Source: Leptotrichia buccalis C-1013-b
GTDB lineage: Bacteria; Fusobacteriota; Fusobacteriia; Fusobacteriales; Leptotrichiaceae
Direction: 5' to 3'
DNA: 64,000 nucleotides
NCBI RefSeq assembly: GCF_000023905.1
Contig: NC_013192.1
Coordinates: 2,294,001-2,358,000 of the forward strand
Part shown: positions 51,987 to 60,820 of the stretch, in pieces
Numbering within the stretch: the first letter of the stretch is position 1
Layout: every line of letters starts with the position of its first letter
Translations under genes and position numbers: made by a program
Notes under the pieces: model-generated
What the model saw: the letters and a program-made list of their open reading frames with translations, nothing else
Database searches by the model: none
What the model was told of the DNA's origin: nothing

Positions 51987-52889
51987 TTAGTTTTCTATCA
52001 GTCCTTTGTAAATTGTTTCTAGCCGTCTAAATCTGTTTTTTATTCCAGATTTGGAAATTTCCATTAAGTCTGCCAGTTCCTGCAGGGACATTTCTTGATT
52101 TTCCATTCGGACTCTCGCAGTTTTACTTAGCACATCTGTTAATTCTGAAAGCCCCATTTTTTCATCAATTACTTTTATCATGCGAATCTGCTTTTCAGAA
52201 GCGGACAGTTTTTTAGTTTCATTTGCTATTTCCCAGTTCATGTTTCTATTAATTTTATTCCGAATTTCCTTATTTATCGTAACTTCTTCAAATTCAAAAA
52301 ACGAATTTATTCCCCCAATTAAAAAAATTATATCTAAAATGTCTTCTGAATTTCTTAAATAAACAAGGCTCTTATTTTTTTTCTCTGTCTGAAAAACCTT
52401 TTTCCCCATCTGTTTAAACAAATAATACAAATAAGTGGCAGAATCTTCAGTATCCACAAAAAAATCCATTGCATAAGCCTTTTCTGGAGACTTTATATAT
52501 CCACAACTAAGAAAAAAGCCTCTAATTATACCCGATAGCTGTTTTTCATTCTCCACAACTGAAAAATTTTTGTGAAAATAGATTTTTTTTAAAAATGATT
52601 TGTATTCCTTCTGATTGTGCTGAGTGGGAAAAAGTATCACTTCATACATTTTGTGTGTTCCAAGGCGTTTACTAATAACGTATTTTAGTTGAATTGGGAT
52701 ATTTGTTACTGCCCTTAAATTTGAATAAATTCTTTTAGCAAGCGAGACATTTTCAGTGCTGAAATAAATTCCATGTTCTGTAATTACATTCTTTGCAATA
52801 AAAATTCCAAAAAGTTCTGCATAAACAGCATCCTTATCTGAATTTTCCAAGTTGAAGATTTCTCTTTTTACATTTGCTGAATACGACAT
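51987..52889 (-). CDS. whiA: WhiA-family DNA-binding protein
   Basis: 300 aa. The start SYSANVKREIF (the S-x-x-x-K-x-E-L/I family opening), then LFGIFIAKNVI leads into the LAGLIDADG-homing-endonuclease-like domain (residues about 10-195), and the C-terminal helix-turn-helix is LSKTARVRMENQEMSLQELADLMEISKSGIKNRFRRL. WhiA controls sporulation in actinomycetes and cell division or metabolism in Firmicutes. Its occurrence beside lpxK in a lipopolysaccharide-making organism is characteristic of Fusobacteriota. Targets unknown. Confidence 0.93.
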   Translation of the reverse strand: MSYSANVKREIFNLENSDKDAVYAELFGIFIAKNVITEHGIYFSTENVSLAKRIYSNLRAVTNIPIQLKYVISKRLGTHKMYEVILFPTQHNQKEYKSFLKKIYFHKNFSVVENEKQLSGIIRGFFLSCGYIKSPEKAYAMDFFVDTEDSATYLYYLFKQMGKKVFQTEKKNKSLVYLRNSEDILDIIFLIGGINSFFEFEEVTINKEIRNKINRNMNWEIANETKKLSASEKQIRMIKVIDEKMGLSELTDVLSKTARVRMENQEMSLQELADLMEISKSGIKNRFRRLETIYKGLIEN

Positions 52890-52929
52890 TTTTCCCCCTC
52901 CTTCTTTATATTTTTATTTTTCTCTGTTC

Positions 52930-53815
52930 GTGAACTACTCCCGCTTTTAAAAGCGGGAGCTTCTTGGGAAGTATCTGCTTTTGCTAGCCAAAATATATTT
53001 ACCAAGCTCTTCGGGCAGTTCCTACCCTGCTTTCTTTTATTTTCCTAATATTCCATCATTTCTTTTCCAATGTTTTTTATATTCAATGCCGCATTGTAAT
53101 CTCTATCAATTTCAATTCCGCAACACTCACATTTATAACTTCTTTCTGATAATTTAAGTTCCTCTTTAACGTTTCCACATTTACTACAAGTTTTCGATGA
53201 TGGAAACCATTTATTTATCCTCAAAAATTGTTTCCCTAAAAACATCAGTTTATACTCAAACATTCTCAAAAACATTCCCCATCCATTATCTCCTACACTT
53301 TTCCCAAAATTTAATGCCTGAATCATCCCTTTCATATTCAGATCCTCAACAACCACAGCATTATATGCTTCAGACAATTTTTGATATATTCATGCAATTT
53401 TGATATTTTCGCTTTTTGCTTATACAAATTTTTAGAAAATTTCACTTTTCTTGACAATGACTTTTGTAATTTTTTAAACTCTTCTTCCAACATCCTAAAA
53501 TATCTTGGATAATCAGCCCTTTGGTTTTCAGAACTGACAAATAATTCAGATATTGAAAAGTCAAGCCCAATTACTTTATCATTACTTGGTATTTTTTGAA
53601 TTTCTTTTTCAAATTCTGTCAAAACAGAAACATAGTAATTTCCATTACTGTTTGTTAGTGTTACCGACTTTATCTTGTAATCTTCTAGTATTTCTCTTCG
53701 ATATTTTATACAAAAATTGTATCATAGACGTATCCTTTTTTAATTTTTTTACAAAAAAAGCAATTCATCTCCCACTTATAGAAAGCCTACGACTTCTTGC
53801 TGTCTTTTTGTTAAA
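52930..53815 (-). mobile_element. IS605-type element, internally deleted copy
   Basis: Both ends match the intact copy at 33008-34415 nearly base for base: right-end hairpin CTCCCGCTT...AAGCGGGAG near 52936-52961 and left end to TTTAAC at 53815. Inside, tnpB is broken. The C-terminal zinc ribbon and RuvC-III part survive (about 53045-53377) and a middle part (53338-53622), but about 480 bp covering the N-terminal 130 codons are missing and a deletion of about 40 bp shifts the frame. It lies between whiA and the MORN-type gene. Confidence 0.85.
53045..53720 (-). pseudogene. Inactivated tnpB, second copy
   Basis: The remains read VIGLDFSISELFV (RuvC-I Asp kept) and, after the frameshift, VVEDLNMKGM and the zinc ribbon with EIDRDYNAALN. 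The deletion between two AATTGTC-type repeats joins HEYIKNC to a frameshifted CLKHI, which breaks the catalytic core. The N-terminal fusion to the left-end region is a deletion between similar ATTTCTCT-GATATTT segments. Confidence 0.8.
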
Positions 53816-53827
53816 ACTAGAACAAAC

Positions 53828-54643
53828 CTAATAATTTACTGTTCTGGCATTTCCTGATTTATCATAATAAGTCCAAGTTCCTGTTCTTTTTCTTCCCCTA
53901 ATGCTTCCATCAAATCCAAGATTTCCATTTGTGTAATAACCTTTTACTGTTCCAGTTTCTCCACTCATATTTGCTTCATACAAAAGTCTTCCATTTTCGT
54001 AGTAAACGTTCATTTTCCCATTTATTTCATCATTTACATAGTTAATTTCAGATTTTTTTGTTCCATTCGAATTCCATTCAGTAAATAATCCATTTTTTTG
54101 ATTATCTGAATAATTTCCTTGTGATTTTCTTGCACCGTTTTCATAGTATTCTGTCCAAGTTCCAGTCATTTTTCCGTCAATATAGCTTCCTACGACTTCC
54201 TGAGCTCCTGTTTTGGCATAATATGATGTATAATTTCCACTTAGCTGGTCATTTTTATACTGATATTTTTTCCATAATTTTCCATTTTCAGTATAGACCA
54301 TCCAGTCTCCTTCTTTTTTTCCATTATTGTAATTTCCTAGTGTAAATCTTGTTCCGTTGGCATAATATTCATCATATTTTCCGTTTAATGTTCCGTTGTT
54401 TAGATTGACAACAAGTTTTCTTTTACCTTCATCTGTTATTCTGTATTCTCCACTTCCTGTAAGCTGATAAGTATTCGAGTCAATTCTTTTTGCATCTTCT
54501 GGACTTATAGAGCTTACTTTTGATAAATTGACTTTTCCAAAACTTGTTCCATAATTTGCAAATATATCTTTTCCGTAAGAAACTGCTGACAATACTATCA
54601 TTCCAGCGATTAATAATATTTTTTTGTTACTTATTTTTTTCAT
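53828..54643 (-). CDS. Secreted MORN-type repeat protein (YwqK-like)
   Basis: 271 aa with a signal peptide (KKISNKKILLIAGMIVLSAVSYG). From about residue 60 it consists of MORN_2-type repeats of about 22-24 residues, such as NGTLNGKYDEYYANGTRFTLG, NGKKEGDWMVYTENGKLWKKY and DGKMTGTWTEYYENGARKSQG, seven or eight in all. Such proteins are often called YwqK-family antitoxins, but many are exported envelope proteins. It follows an IS605 remnant by 13 bp and stands alone. Function unknown. Confidence 0.8.
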   Translation of the reverse strand: MKKISNKKILLIAGMIVLSAVSYGKDIFANYGTSFGKVNLSKVSSISPEDAKRIDSNTYQLTGSGEYRITDEGKRKLVVNLNNGTLNGKYDEYYANGTRFTLGNYNNGKKEGDWMVYTENGKLWKKYQYKNDQLSGNYTSYYAKTGAQEVVGSYIDGKMTGTWTEYYENGARKSQGNYSDNQKNGLFTEWNSNGTKKSEINYVNDEINGKMNVYYENGRLLYEANMSGETGTVKGYYTNGNLGFDGSIRGRKRTGTWTYYDKSGNARTVNY

Positions 54644-54740
54644 TTTTCCATCTCCTAAATTTTTTATCTTGTTAATTTTATTAACACCTTTGTATATTAT
54701 AACAAATTTTCTTTGTTTTTTAAACTAAATTTTCCTTATT

Positions 54741-56036
54741 TTACATTATTAGCAAACTTGGCTTCAATAACAATATCAATCCTAAAATTATCATTAGAAT
54801 TCCACCAAATAAATTTACCCATTTTGAATATTTTGTAGTTAATTGTAATTGATTTACACTTAGTAACGCCAGTCCAAAAACAATTATATCATCAATCATA
54901 TATCCAATTATATAAATAATTGTGTAAAATTGTCTTGCCCAAAAAGATACATCGTTTATTTGTAAAATTTTTGTATAAGTTTGAGGAATCCCAACTGAAC
55001 AGGCAAATTCTATTACATTTACAGACAATGCCAATCCGATTATTCCCAGTGCGGTTAGCAATGTAAATGGCTTGTTAGCTATATCCTTTATTTTTCTGGA
55101 AATTTTGGCTCTTTGTTCCAAGTTTGTCACTTCACATTCCAATGTATCGCCTTTTTTCAAATAATTTTTTATAAAGAAAATTCCGCCGATAATTCCAACA
55201 ATTCCGACAATTGGAGTTACCCATTTATCCAGACCTACAAAATCCCACGTGTAAATCCACGCATTCAAAATCAAAAAATACATTATAGCTTCTGCAAAAA
55301 TAAACAGTCCAGCCACTCTAAACATTTTCACTTTATTTCCAACTGCAATTAATGCCGTCAAAAATAAAACAAGAACCCACATTGCACAAGGATTGAATCC
55401 ATCAATTGTTCCTAATATTATTGACATTGTCAATAAGGAGTAATTTGTTAAGTCAATTGTTTTGTTAATAATCGGAATATTTACAAGCACCTGATTTTCA
55501 GCACCTTTTGTAAGTCCTGGAATTTCACAGACGGAATCTCCAGTACATACTGCACCGTTGCTGCTCACATTCCCATTTTCAGCCTGTCCGCTTTTTAAAT
55601 ATTCTTTCAAGCTCAGAACTTTATCTTTTGTCTTTCCAGAATTTATAAGATTTTCAATTTCCTTTCCAGTAGTTTCCGCCGTATTAAATCCTTGAATGAT
55701 ATGTCCGTCAATATAAATAATTGGAGTCCCTTTGACGAGTTTCAGCTTGGACGTAGTTTCATCAAAAAATGCCTTATTTTCCTTACTTTCATCAATTTTA
55801 TGCTCCACATATTCAAAATCGTCTCTTTTTGTTGACAATTCTTTCAGAAATTTCTCTAAGTTTACACAATTTTTACAGTCTTTTCTCCCAAAATACTCAA
55901 TTTTTACTTTTTTTGCCTGATTATTTCCAGCAGAATAATTAATCTGGCTTACAAAAAATACACCCAAAATTATAATTACTAGCCCGAAAATTTTATTCGT
56001 TACCGCTCCAGCCTTAAAACCATTTCTCCAAAACAT
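54741..56036 (-). CDS. Thioredoxin/glutaredoxin-CcdA fusion protein
   Basis: 431 aa. A membrane helix near residues 12-33 is followed by a thioredoxin-like domain (about 45-135) with the CKNC redox motif (DCKNCVNL), and from about residue 180 by the CcdA-like transmembrane domain with GFNPCAMWVLVLFLTALI (the conserved P-C) and VIEFACSVGIPQ (the second membrane Cys). The plan is that of a thiol-disulfide transporter moving reducing power to the periplasm, with the thioredoxin domain fused. It likely reduces cytochrome c or periplasmic thiols. Confidence 0.85.
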   Translation of the reverse strand: MFWRNGFKAGAVTNKIFGLVIIILGVFFVSQINYSAGNNQAKKVKIEYFGRKDCKNCVNLEKFLKELSTKRDDFEYVEHKIDESKENKAFFDETTSKLKLVKGTPIIYIDGHIIQGFNTAETTGKEIENLINSGKTKDKVLSLKEYLKSGQAENGNVSSNGAVCTGDSVCEIPGLTKGAENQVLVNIPIINKTIDLTNYSLLTMSIILGTIDGFNPCAMWVLVLFLTALIAVGNKVKMFRVAGLFIFAEAIMYFLILNAWIYTWDFVGLDKWVTPIVGIVGIIGGIFFIKNYLKKGDTLECEVTNLEQRAKISRKIKDIANKPFTLLTALGIIGLALSVNVIEFACSVGIPQTYTKILQINDVSFWARQFYTIIYIIGYMIDDIIVFGLALLSVNQLQLTTKYSKWVNLFGGILMIILGLILLLKPSLLIM

Positions 56037-56093
56037 ACTTTTTCACACCTTTCCTTTTCTATTTAATTTAAAAATTACTATTTTTAATAATTT

Positions 56094-56462
56094 TTATTTT
56101 TTGTAAATCATAACTGTACTGACCGCATATTCCCTGCTATGCGAAATACTAATCTGTATTACCAAGCCTTGTGCCTTTTCCTCTATCGCATTATACAGCG
56201 TAACATAAGGCTTTCCCCTCTCATCATTCAAAATCTCAATATCACTTAGCGAAAAACCATAAACTCCTGTTCCAAATGCTTTGGAAACAGCTTCTTTTGC
56301 CGCAAATCTGCCTGCATAACTGGCATATGGATTTTTCTTTTTCTCAATATGCTCAATTTCCTTTTCAGTATAAACTTTTTTCTTAAACAAAGCTGTCTGA
56401 TTAATTGCCTTTTCAATTCGTGATATTTCGATAATATCCGTTCCTATCCCATAAATTTCCAT
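56094..56462 (-). CDS. acpS: Holo-acyl-carrier-protein synthase
   Basis: 122 aa, the standard size. IYGIGTDIIEISRIEKAI holds the magnesium Asp of the F/Y-G-x-G-x-D motif and FAAKEAVSKAFGTG the Glu-Lys motif of phosphopantetheinyl transferases. It transfers phosphopantetheine from CoA to acyl carrier protein. Stands alone; ATG at 56462. Confidence 0.95.
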   Translation of the reverse strand: MEIYGIGTDIIEISRIEKAINQTALFKKKVYTEKEIEHIEKKKNPYASYAGRFAAKEAVSKAFGTGVYGFSLSDIEILNDERGKPYVTLYNAIEEKAQGLVIQISISHSREYAVSTVMIYKK

Positions 56463-56637
56463 ATTTTCCCTTTCCAGCTAATTTCATTTTTTACTGTATT
56501 TCTAAATTATACTACAATTTTAGAAAAATATCGACAATGATTTTAGAATTTTTATTTAAATTTTAAACTTTCTTCTCTTACTTTATTTGTTCTTTCTAAT
56601 CAAAAAGGCAGCATTAAAAATTACTGCCTGTTAAAAT

Positions 56638-57210
56638 CTATTCAAAATAATCTTTGTTTAAATCAAATTTCTGTTGAGCTTTATCCTTTTCGGAAATTGT
56701 CAGTTCATCATGATTTATCCCAAATTCTTCAAATTTCCAGTCAATATTAATTGTTTCATCATTCCATAAAAGTCCGCTGTCATATTCAGGTGCATATAAA
56801 TCTGTACATCTGTAAACAAATTCCGTTTCATCTTCAAGAGTTAAAAAACCGTGTGCAAAGCCTTCTGGAACATAAAACATCAATTTATTTTCAGCGGATA
56901 ATTTTATTGCGTACCATTTTCCAAAAGTATCGCTTCCTTTTCTTAAATCAACTGCCACATCGTAAACACTTCCTTTTATTACACGTACTAATTTCCCTTG
57001 AGTGTGCTTTGTCTGAAAGTGAAGTCCACGTAAAACGCCTTTTTTGGATTTTGAATGGTTGTCTTGGACGAAGCTCATTGTAAGTCCTAATTCTTCAAAG
57101 GATTTTTGGTTGTAAGTTTCCATAAAAAATCCTCTTTCATCGCCAAATACTTTTGGTTCAATTATTACTAAGTCTTTTATTGGGGTTTCTTTTACTATAA
57201 AATTGTTCAT
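56638..57210 (-). CDS. rfbC: dTDP-4-dehydrorhamnose 3,5-epimerase
   Basis: The start is set at 57210, downstream of AAGGAG; a longer frame lacks a site. The 190-aa cupin-type enzyme has LVIIEPKVFGDERGFFMETYNQ, NHSKSKKGVLRGLHFQTK (catalytic His) and LVRVIKGSVYDVAVDLRKGSDTFGKW, then FVPEGFAHGF-like sequence (FYVPEGFAHGFLTL). It makes dTDP-6-deoxy-L-lyxo-4-hexulose for rhamnose. The rfbB gene lies 1.2 kb upstream in the same direction, with a 334-aa secreted protein gene between. Confidence 0.97.
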   Translation of the reverse strand: MNNFIVKETPIKDLVIIEPKVFGDERGFFMETYNQKSFEELGLTMSFVQDNHSKSKKGVLRGLHFQTKHTQGKLVRVIKGSVYDVAVDLRKGSDTFGKWYAIKLSAENKLMFYVPEGFAHGFLTLEDETEFVYRCTDLYAPEYDSGLLWNDETINIDWKFEEFGINHDELTISEKDKAQQKFDLNKDYFE

Positions 57211-57319
57211 TGAATTTCTCCTTATACAATATTTACTCAAATTTGTAAAATTAAATAAATTTAGAGTTTGAGCAGATTTGATTTTTGTTCATTTTATTTT
57301 TTATATTTTTTTATTGTTT

Positions 57320-58324
57320 TCACTGTAAACTTGGATTGTCCAATACAATATCTCTTTGCCAATTCAAAGTATCAGGTACCCGAAGCGATCCAGAAATTGT
57401 TACTTTTTTATTAACATATCGTGTGTATCTACCATCATTATTAATAATATTTAACTGAATTTGCTTGGCACTCATATTATCTACAGTTATTGAATTTGGA
57501 AGCTCCAAAACATAAAAATCTATTCTCTGTCCCGAAAATGCACCAAATTTCTTAATTTCTGAAAAATGTCTCAAAGTTCCTGTTAAAGTGGCATTATCAC
57601 CACCTGAATATGAAGAACGCATTCTATTTTTGCTATAATTTACATTAGAGTCATAGCCACCGTATCCATAATTTCCACCTGAAATTCCTGATGAAACGTA
57701 TGCTCCACCACTTCTTTCTATATATCCGTAATTTTCATTTGTAAAATTTGGATAATTTGTTTTTATAGTTGTAATTAACCAATTTAATCTATTTTTGAAT
57801 TTTTCTGGGGAAAGTAGAATATGTGTATTTTTACTTCTCAAAAGGGACTGCACCTCATTCAATGAATATGTTTGATAGTTTTCTCTCTTATATTTTTTCC
57901 CATTTTTTACATATGAACCTGCTCCAACTATTATTTCCGTATCTTTGAATTCAATATAATAGAACTGATTATCATCTTTTTTATATCCTATATCAGGATA
58001 GCCATCTGAAGTTCTTTTGTTACTTTCAAAAGCCGTATAAGCTACTGCAAACTCCCTTTCTCCAACACGAACTACATGCATAACAAAATTTAAATATTCA
58101 CATTTTTCTCGATTAGTGTTATTTTCTGTATAGCAGAACCAGTCTTTCTGATCTGATATAAAAATCAGCGAATGATTATTAAAATCTATAATCGAAGATG
58201 AATTTAACCTATTTCTATTAGAATATAGCGGAAGTCCTAGAAATGATACATTGACTACATTTTGTTGTGCACTCGATAACATACTTCCTAAAAGAAGTGC
58301 CAGCAAAAAAATAATTTTTTTCAT
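57320..58324 (-). CDS. Secreted protein of unknown function between rfbC and rfbB
   Basis: 334 aa with a signal peptide (KKIIFLLALLLGSMLSSAQQ). The central part has Gly/Ser/Tyr-rich sequence (SGGAYVSSGISGGNYGYGGY), suggesting a flexible, possibly surface-exposed linker; the N-terminal part contains VGEREFAVAYTAF strands. No family is recognised. It interrupts what looks like a rhamnose operon (rfbB-unknown-rfbC). Confidence 0.6.
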   Translation of the reverse strand: MKKIIFLLALLLGSMLSSAQQNVVNVSFLGLPLYSNRNRLNSSSIIDFNNHSLIFISDQKDWFCYTENNTNREKCEYLNFVMHVVRVGEREFAVAYTAFESNKRTSDGYPDIGYKKDDNQFYYIEFKDTEIIVGAGSYVKNGKKYKRENYQTYSLNEVQSLLRSKNTHILLSPEKFKNRLNWLITTIKTNYPNFTNENYGYIERSGGAYVSSGISGGNYGYGGYDSNVNYSKNRMRSSYSGGDNATLTGTLRHFSEIKKFGAFSGQRIDFYVLELPNSITVDNMSAKQIQLNIINNDGRYTRYVNKKVTISGSLRVPDTLNWQRDIVLDNPSLQ

Positions 58325-58400
58325 AATAAATTATCACCTTTCTTTATCAATTTTTTTTATATTAAACAAAATTCGTATATACTCGAACTTTTTTATTGAA

Positions 58401-59606
58401 TTATTTATTTCCGTACATCTCTTCATAATATTTTTGATAATCTCCTGAAACTACTTCGTTTACCCAGTCCTGATGTTCCAAGTACCATTTTACAGTTTTT
58501 CTGATACCTGTTTCAAAATCAGTTTCTGGATACCATCCTAAATCCCTTGCAATTTTTGAAGGGTCGATGGCATATCTCATATCGTGTCCAAGTCTATCCT
58601 GAACATAAGTAATTAAATCATAATTTATATTTTGCAAGTCAGTTTTTAGAACTTTTTTGTATTCATCGTTACTTTCAATTTCTTCTTTTAAAATGTCGAT
58701 AACCAGTTTTACAATGTTAATATTTTGCTCCTCGTTAAAGCCTCCAATATTGTAAATTTGATAAGCATCAGCATTTCTTAAAACTAGTTCGATTCCTTTG
58801 CAGTGATCTTCTACGTAAAGCCAGTCTCTTACATTGTCACCTTTTCCGTAAACTGGCAACTTTTTACCTTCCAGTACGTTTTTAATCATAAGTGGAATTA
58901 ATTTTTCTGGAAAATGGTAAGGACCGTAGTTGTTTGAACATCTTGTAATGTTTATTGGCATTTTGTAAGTTTCACCATAGGCGATTACAATGTGGTCGGC
59001 ACTTGCTTTGGAAGCTGAATATGGGCTTCTTGGGTCAAGTGAAGTTTTTTCTGTGAAGAAATTTTTTCCGTAAGTTTTTAAATTTGTCCTATTTTTTACA
59101 ACTTTTTTCACTTCTTTATCGTCAATTACTAAGTCAATAGCTGTGTCGTAATCTTTTGACAAGCTTCCGTAAACTTCATCTGTGGAAACTTGTAAATATT
59201 TTACTCCGTTTTTGTAAACTGGATAGCCATTTTCATCTTTTACAATAGTCCATGCTTTTTTAGCGTTTTCCAAAAGATTTTGCGTACCAAGAATATTTGT
59301 TTCTAAAAATATTTGCGGATTTTCAATGGAACGGTCAACGTGTGATTCTGCCGCAAAATTTACAACAAAATCGATTTCATTTTCAGAAAAAATTCTATCA
59401 ATTTCCTTCTGATCACGAATATTAACTTTTTCAAATGTAACTCTTTCATCCTTAATTTCCTCAGCAATCGTTCCTAAATTTCCCGCATAAGTCAGTATAT
59501 CAACAACAATTACTTTAATCTCTTCATTTTTGTATTTGCTTAAAATGTACTTTAAATAATTTGCACCGATAAAACCTGCGGCACCTGTCACTAAATATGT
59601 CTTCAT
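58401..59606 (-). CDS. rfbB: dTDP-glucose 4,6-dehydratase
   Basis: 401 aa, about 50 longer than the usual 340-350. TYLVTGAAGFIGANYLKYIL is the NAD loop, NFAAESHVDRSIENP the conserved active-site region, QVSTDEVYGSL the Thr motif and PYSASKASAD the Tyr-x3-Lys. Two insertions explain the length: one of about 15 residues before QVSTDEVYG (DENGYPVYKNG) and one of about 35 between that motif and FFTEKTSLDP. It forms dTDP-4-keto-6-deoxyglucose, the second rhamnose step. RfbA is 45 kb away and RfbD absent from this window. Confidence 0.96.
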   Translation of the reverse strand: MKTYLVTGAAGFIGANYLKYILSKYKNEEIKVIVVDILTYAGNLGTIAEEIKDERVTFEKVNIRDQKEIDRIFSENEIDFVVNFAAESHVDRSIENPQIFLETNILGTQNLLENAKKAWTIVKDENGYPVYKNGVKYLQVSTDEVYGSLSKDYDTAIDLVIDDKEVKKVVKNRTNLKTYGKNFFTEKTSLDPRSPYSASKASADHIVIAYGETYKMPINITRCSNNYGPYHFPEKLIPLMIKNVLEGKKLPVYGKGDNVRDWLYVEDHCKGIELVLRNADAYQIYNIGGFNEEQNINIVKLVIDILKEEIESNDEYKKVLKTDLQNINYDLITYVQDRLGHDMRYAIDPSKIARDLGWYPETDFETGIRKTVKWYLEHQDWVNEVVSGDYQKYYEEMYGNK

Positions 59607-59799
59607 TTTTCCTCCTAAATAATTTACTAATTTAAAATTTTATTATTTATCATCACCAAATAAATTATACAATTTTTTAACAATTTTTCCAATAAAAATT
59701 ATTAAATTATATGGCTTATATTAAAGAAAAGAGTGTATTATCAAGTCACCTGCAACAAGAAATAAAAATAATATAAAACTAAAACGTTTTTTAAATTTC

Positions 59800-59965
59800 T
59801 ATTTTTTTTAACTTTGCTATGTCCATCAGTTTTCTCTCTGAAATTAAATTTTATTATTCTTGGAAATATAAAGGACTTAATTCCCTTAATTTTGTTTCTA
59901 TGAATCATCTCATAGACAGTTTTAGTGGAAGCGCTTTCAGAACGCTTATGCAAAAAATGAGAAAA
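59800..59965 (-). pseudogene. Short fragment of an IS30-type transposase (tentative)
   Basis: The reverse strand reads KRSESASTKTVYEMIHRNKIKGI then RIIKFNFREKTDGHSKVKKN. This resembles the N-terminal region of IS30-type transposases (S-x-K-T-V/I-Y-x-x-I-H-R/N-x-x-I). It lacks start, core and termini and runs into a Phe-rich stretch. The family is a guess from wording alone. Confidence 0.35.
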
Positions 59966-59979
59966 TATAAAAAAAAGTG

Positions 59980-60008
59980 TTGACAATAAAAATTAATTAT
60001 GATATACT
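59980..60008 (+). promoter_or_regulatory. Promoter of the tRNA cluster
   Basis: TTGACA (59980-59985) with a 17-base spacer and TATACT (60003-60008), about 44 bases before the first tRNA gene. It is the only strong promoter visible before the cluster. Confidence 0.85.
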
Positions 60009-60051
60009 AACCGAGTACTTGTAAGTTGAAACAATAAACACTTATAAAAAT

Positions 60052-60139
60052 GCCTTGGTGGCGAAATCGGTAGACGCACAGGACTTAAAATCCTGTGGGA
60101 ATTTATCCCGTGCCGGTTCAAGTCCGGCCCGAGGCACCA
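60052..60139 (+). tRNA. tRNA-Leu (anticodon UAA)
   Basis: GCCTTGG pairs with CCGAGGC, variable arm present (class II), anticodon stem CAGGA/TCCTG, loop CTTAAAA giving anticodon TAA. CCA is encoded. First of eight tRNA genes in tandem. Confidence 0.97.
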
Positions 60140-60153
60140 TAAAATCATATTAT

Positions 60154-60229
60154 GCGGGAGTAGCTCAGTTGGTAGAGCGTCAGCCTTCCAAGCTGAATGT
60201 CGCGAGTTCGACCCTCGTCTCCCGCTCCA
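60154..60229 (+). tRNA. tRNA-Gly (anticodon UCC)
   Basis: GCGGGAG acceptor with CTCCCGC, anticodon loop CTTCCAA, CCA encoded. Fourteen bases after the Leu tRNA. Confidence 0.97.
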
Positions 60230-60235
60230 AAATAT

Positions 60236-60311
60236 GAGCCATTAGCTCAGTCGGTAGAGCACTTGACTTTTAATCAAGGTGTCACTGGTTCGATCCCAGT
60301 ATGGCTCACCA
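60236..60311 (+). tRNA. tRNA-Lys (anticodon UUU)
   Basis: GAGCCAT pairs with ATGGCTC, anticodon loop CTTTTAA, CCA encoded. Confidence 0.97.
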
Positions 60312-60328
60312 TTTAATTTAAACCATAT

Positions 60329-60405
60329 GTGCCTGTAGCTCAGTTGGATAGAGCAACGGCCTTCTAAGCCGTGGGCCAGGAGTTCGAATCTCTTCAGGCA
60401 CGCCA
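60329..60405 (+). tRNA. tRNA-Arg (anticodon UCU)
   Basis: GTGCCTG/CAGGCAC acceptor, anticodon loop CTTCTAA, CCA encoded. Confidence 0.97.
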
Positions 60406-60408
60406 TAT

Positions 60409-60485
60409 GGATCCATAGCTCAGCTGGTTAGAGCACTCGGCTCATAACCGAGCGGTCGCTGGTTCAAGTCCAGCTGGATCCACCA
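60409..60485 (+). tRNA. tRNA-Met (anticodon CAU, elongator-type)
   Basis: GGATCCA/TGGATCC acceptor with a paired 1-72 position, unlike the initiator; anticodon loop CTCATAA. An Ile (lysidine) tRNA also has CAU, so Met is the likely but not the only reading. Confidence 0.85.
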
Positions 60486-60498
60486 TTGAAAAACTTGT

Positions 60499-60573
60499 GC
60501 GGCCTTCGTCTAGTGGTTAGGACCTCGGGTTTTCATCCCGGTAACAGGGGTTCGATCCCCCTAGGCCGTACCA
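60499..60573 (+). tRNA. tRNA-Glu (anticodon UUC)
   Basis: GCGGCCT with AGGCCGT (a G-U pair at position 1-72), anticodon loop TTTTCAT, CCA encoded. Confidence 0.95.
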
Positions 60574-60654
60574 TTATTTTTTTAGAACCATAATTTAAAA
60601 TTGTGGTATTTTTTTTAGAAAATTTGCAGTGTTTAATTATTTTATTAAAGTTGT

Positions 60655-60740
60655 GGGTGGATGTCCGAACGGTAAGGGACCGGTCTTGAAAACCGGCGAA
60701 ATCGCAAGATGTCTGGGTTCGAATCCCAGTTCACCCGCCA
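60655..60740 (+). tRNA. tRNA-Ser (anticodon UGA)
   Basis: Acceptor GGGTGGA pairs with TTCACCC (one G-U), long variable arm (class II), anticodon loop CTTGAAA. CCA encoded. Confidence 0.95.
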
Positions 60741-60744
60741 TTAT

Positions 60745-60820
60745 GCCCAGATAGCTCAGTCGGTAGAGCAAGGGACTGAAAATCCCTGTGTCCGTGGTTC
60801 GATTCCGCGTCTGGGCACCA
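60745..60820 (+). tRNA. tRNA-Phe (anticodon GAA)
   Basis: GCCCAGA/TCTGGGC acceptor, anticodon loop CTGAAAA, CCA encoded. Last of the cluster. Confidence 0.97.

Larger units (their letters stand above)
59607..60051. other. Intergenic region before the tRNA cluster, with a transposase remnant and promoter
   Basis: No intact gene. It contains a short transposase remnant at about 59800-59965 and the tRNA promoter. The 81-codon frame 59741-59986 begins with TTG inside the promoter and is not a real gene. Confidence 0.5.

Noticed and set aside
59741-59986. 81-codon reverse frame before the tRNA cluster
   Set aside because: Its TTG start lies in the tRNA promoter; only the inner fragment resembles a transposase.
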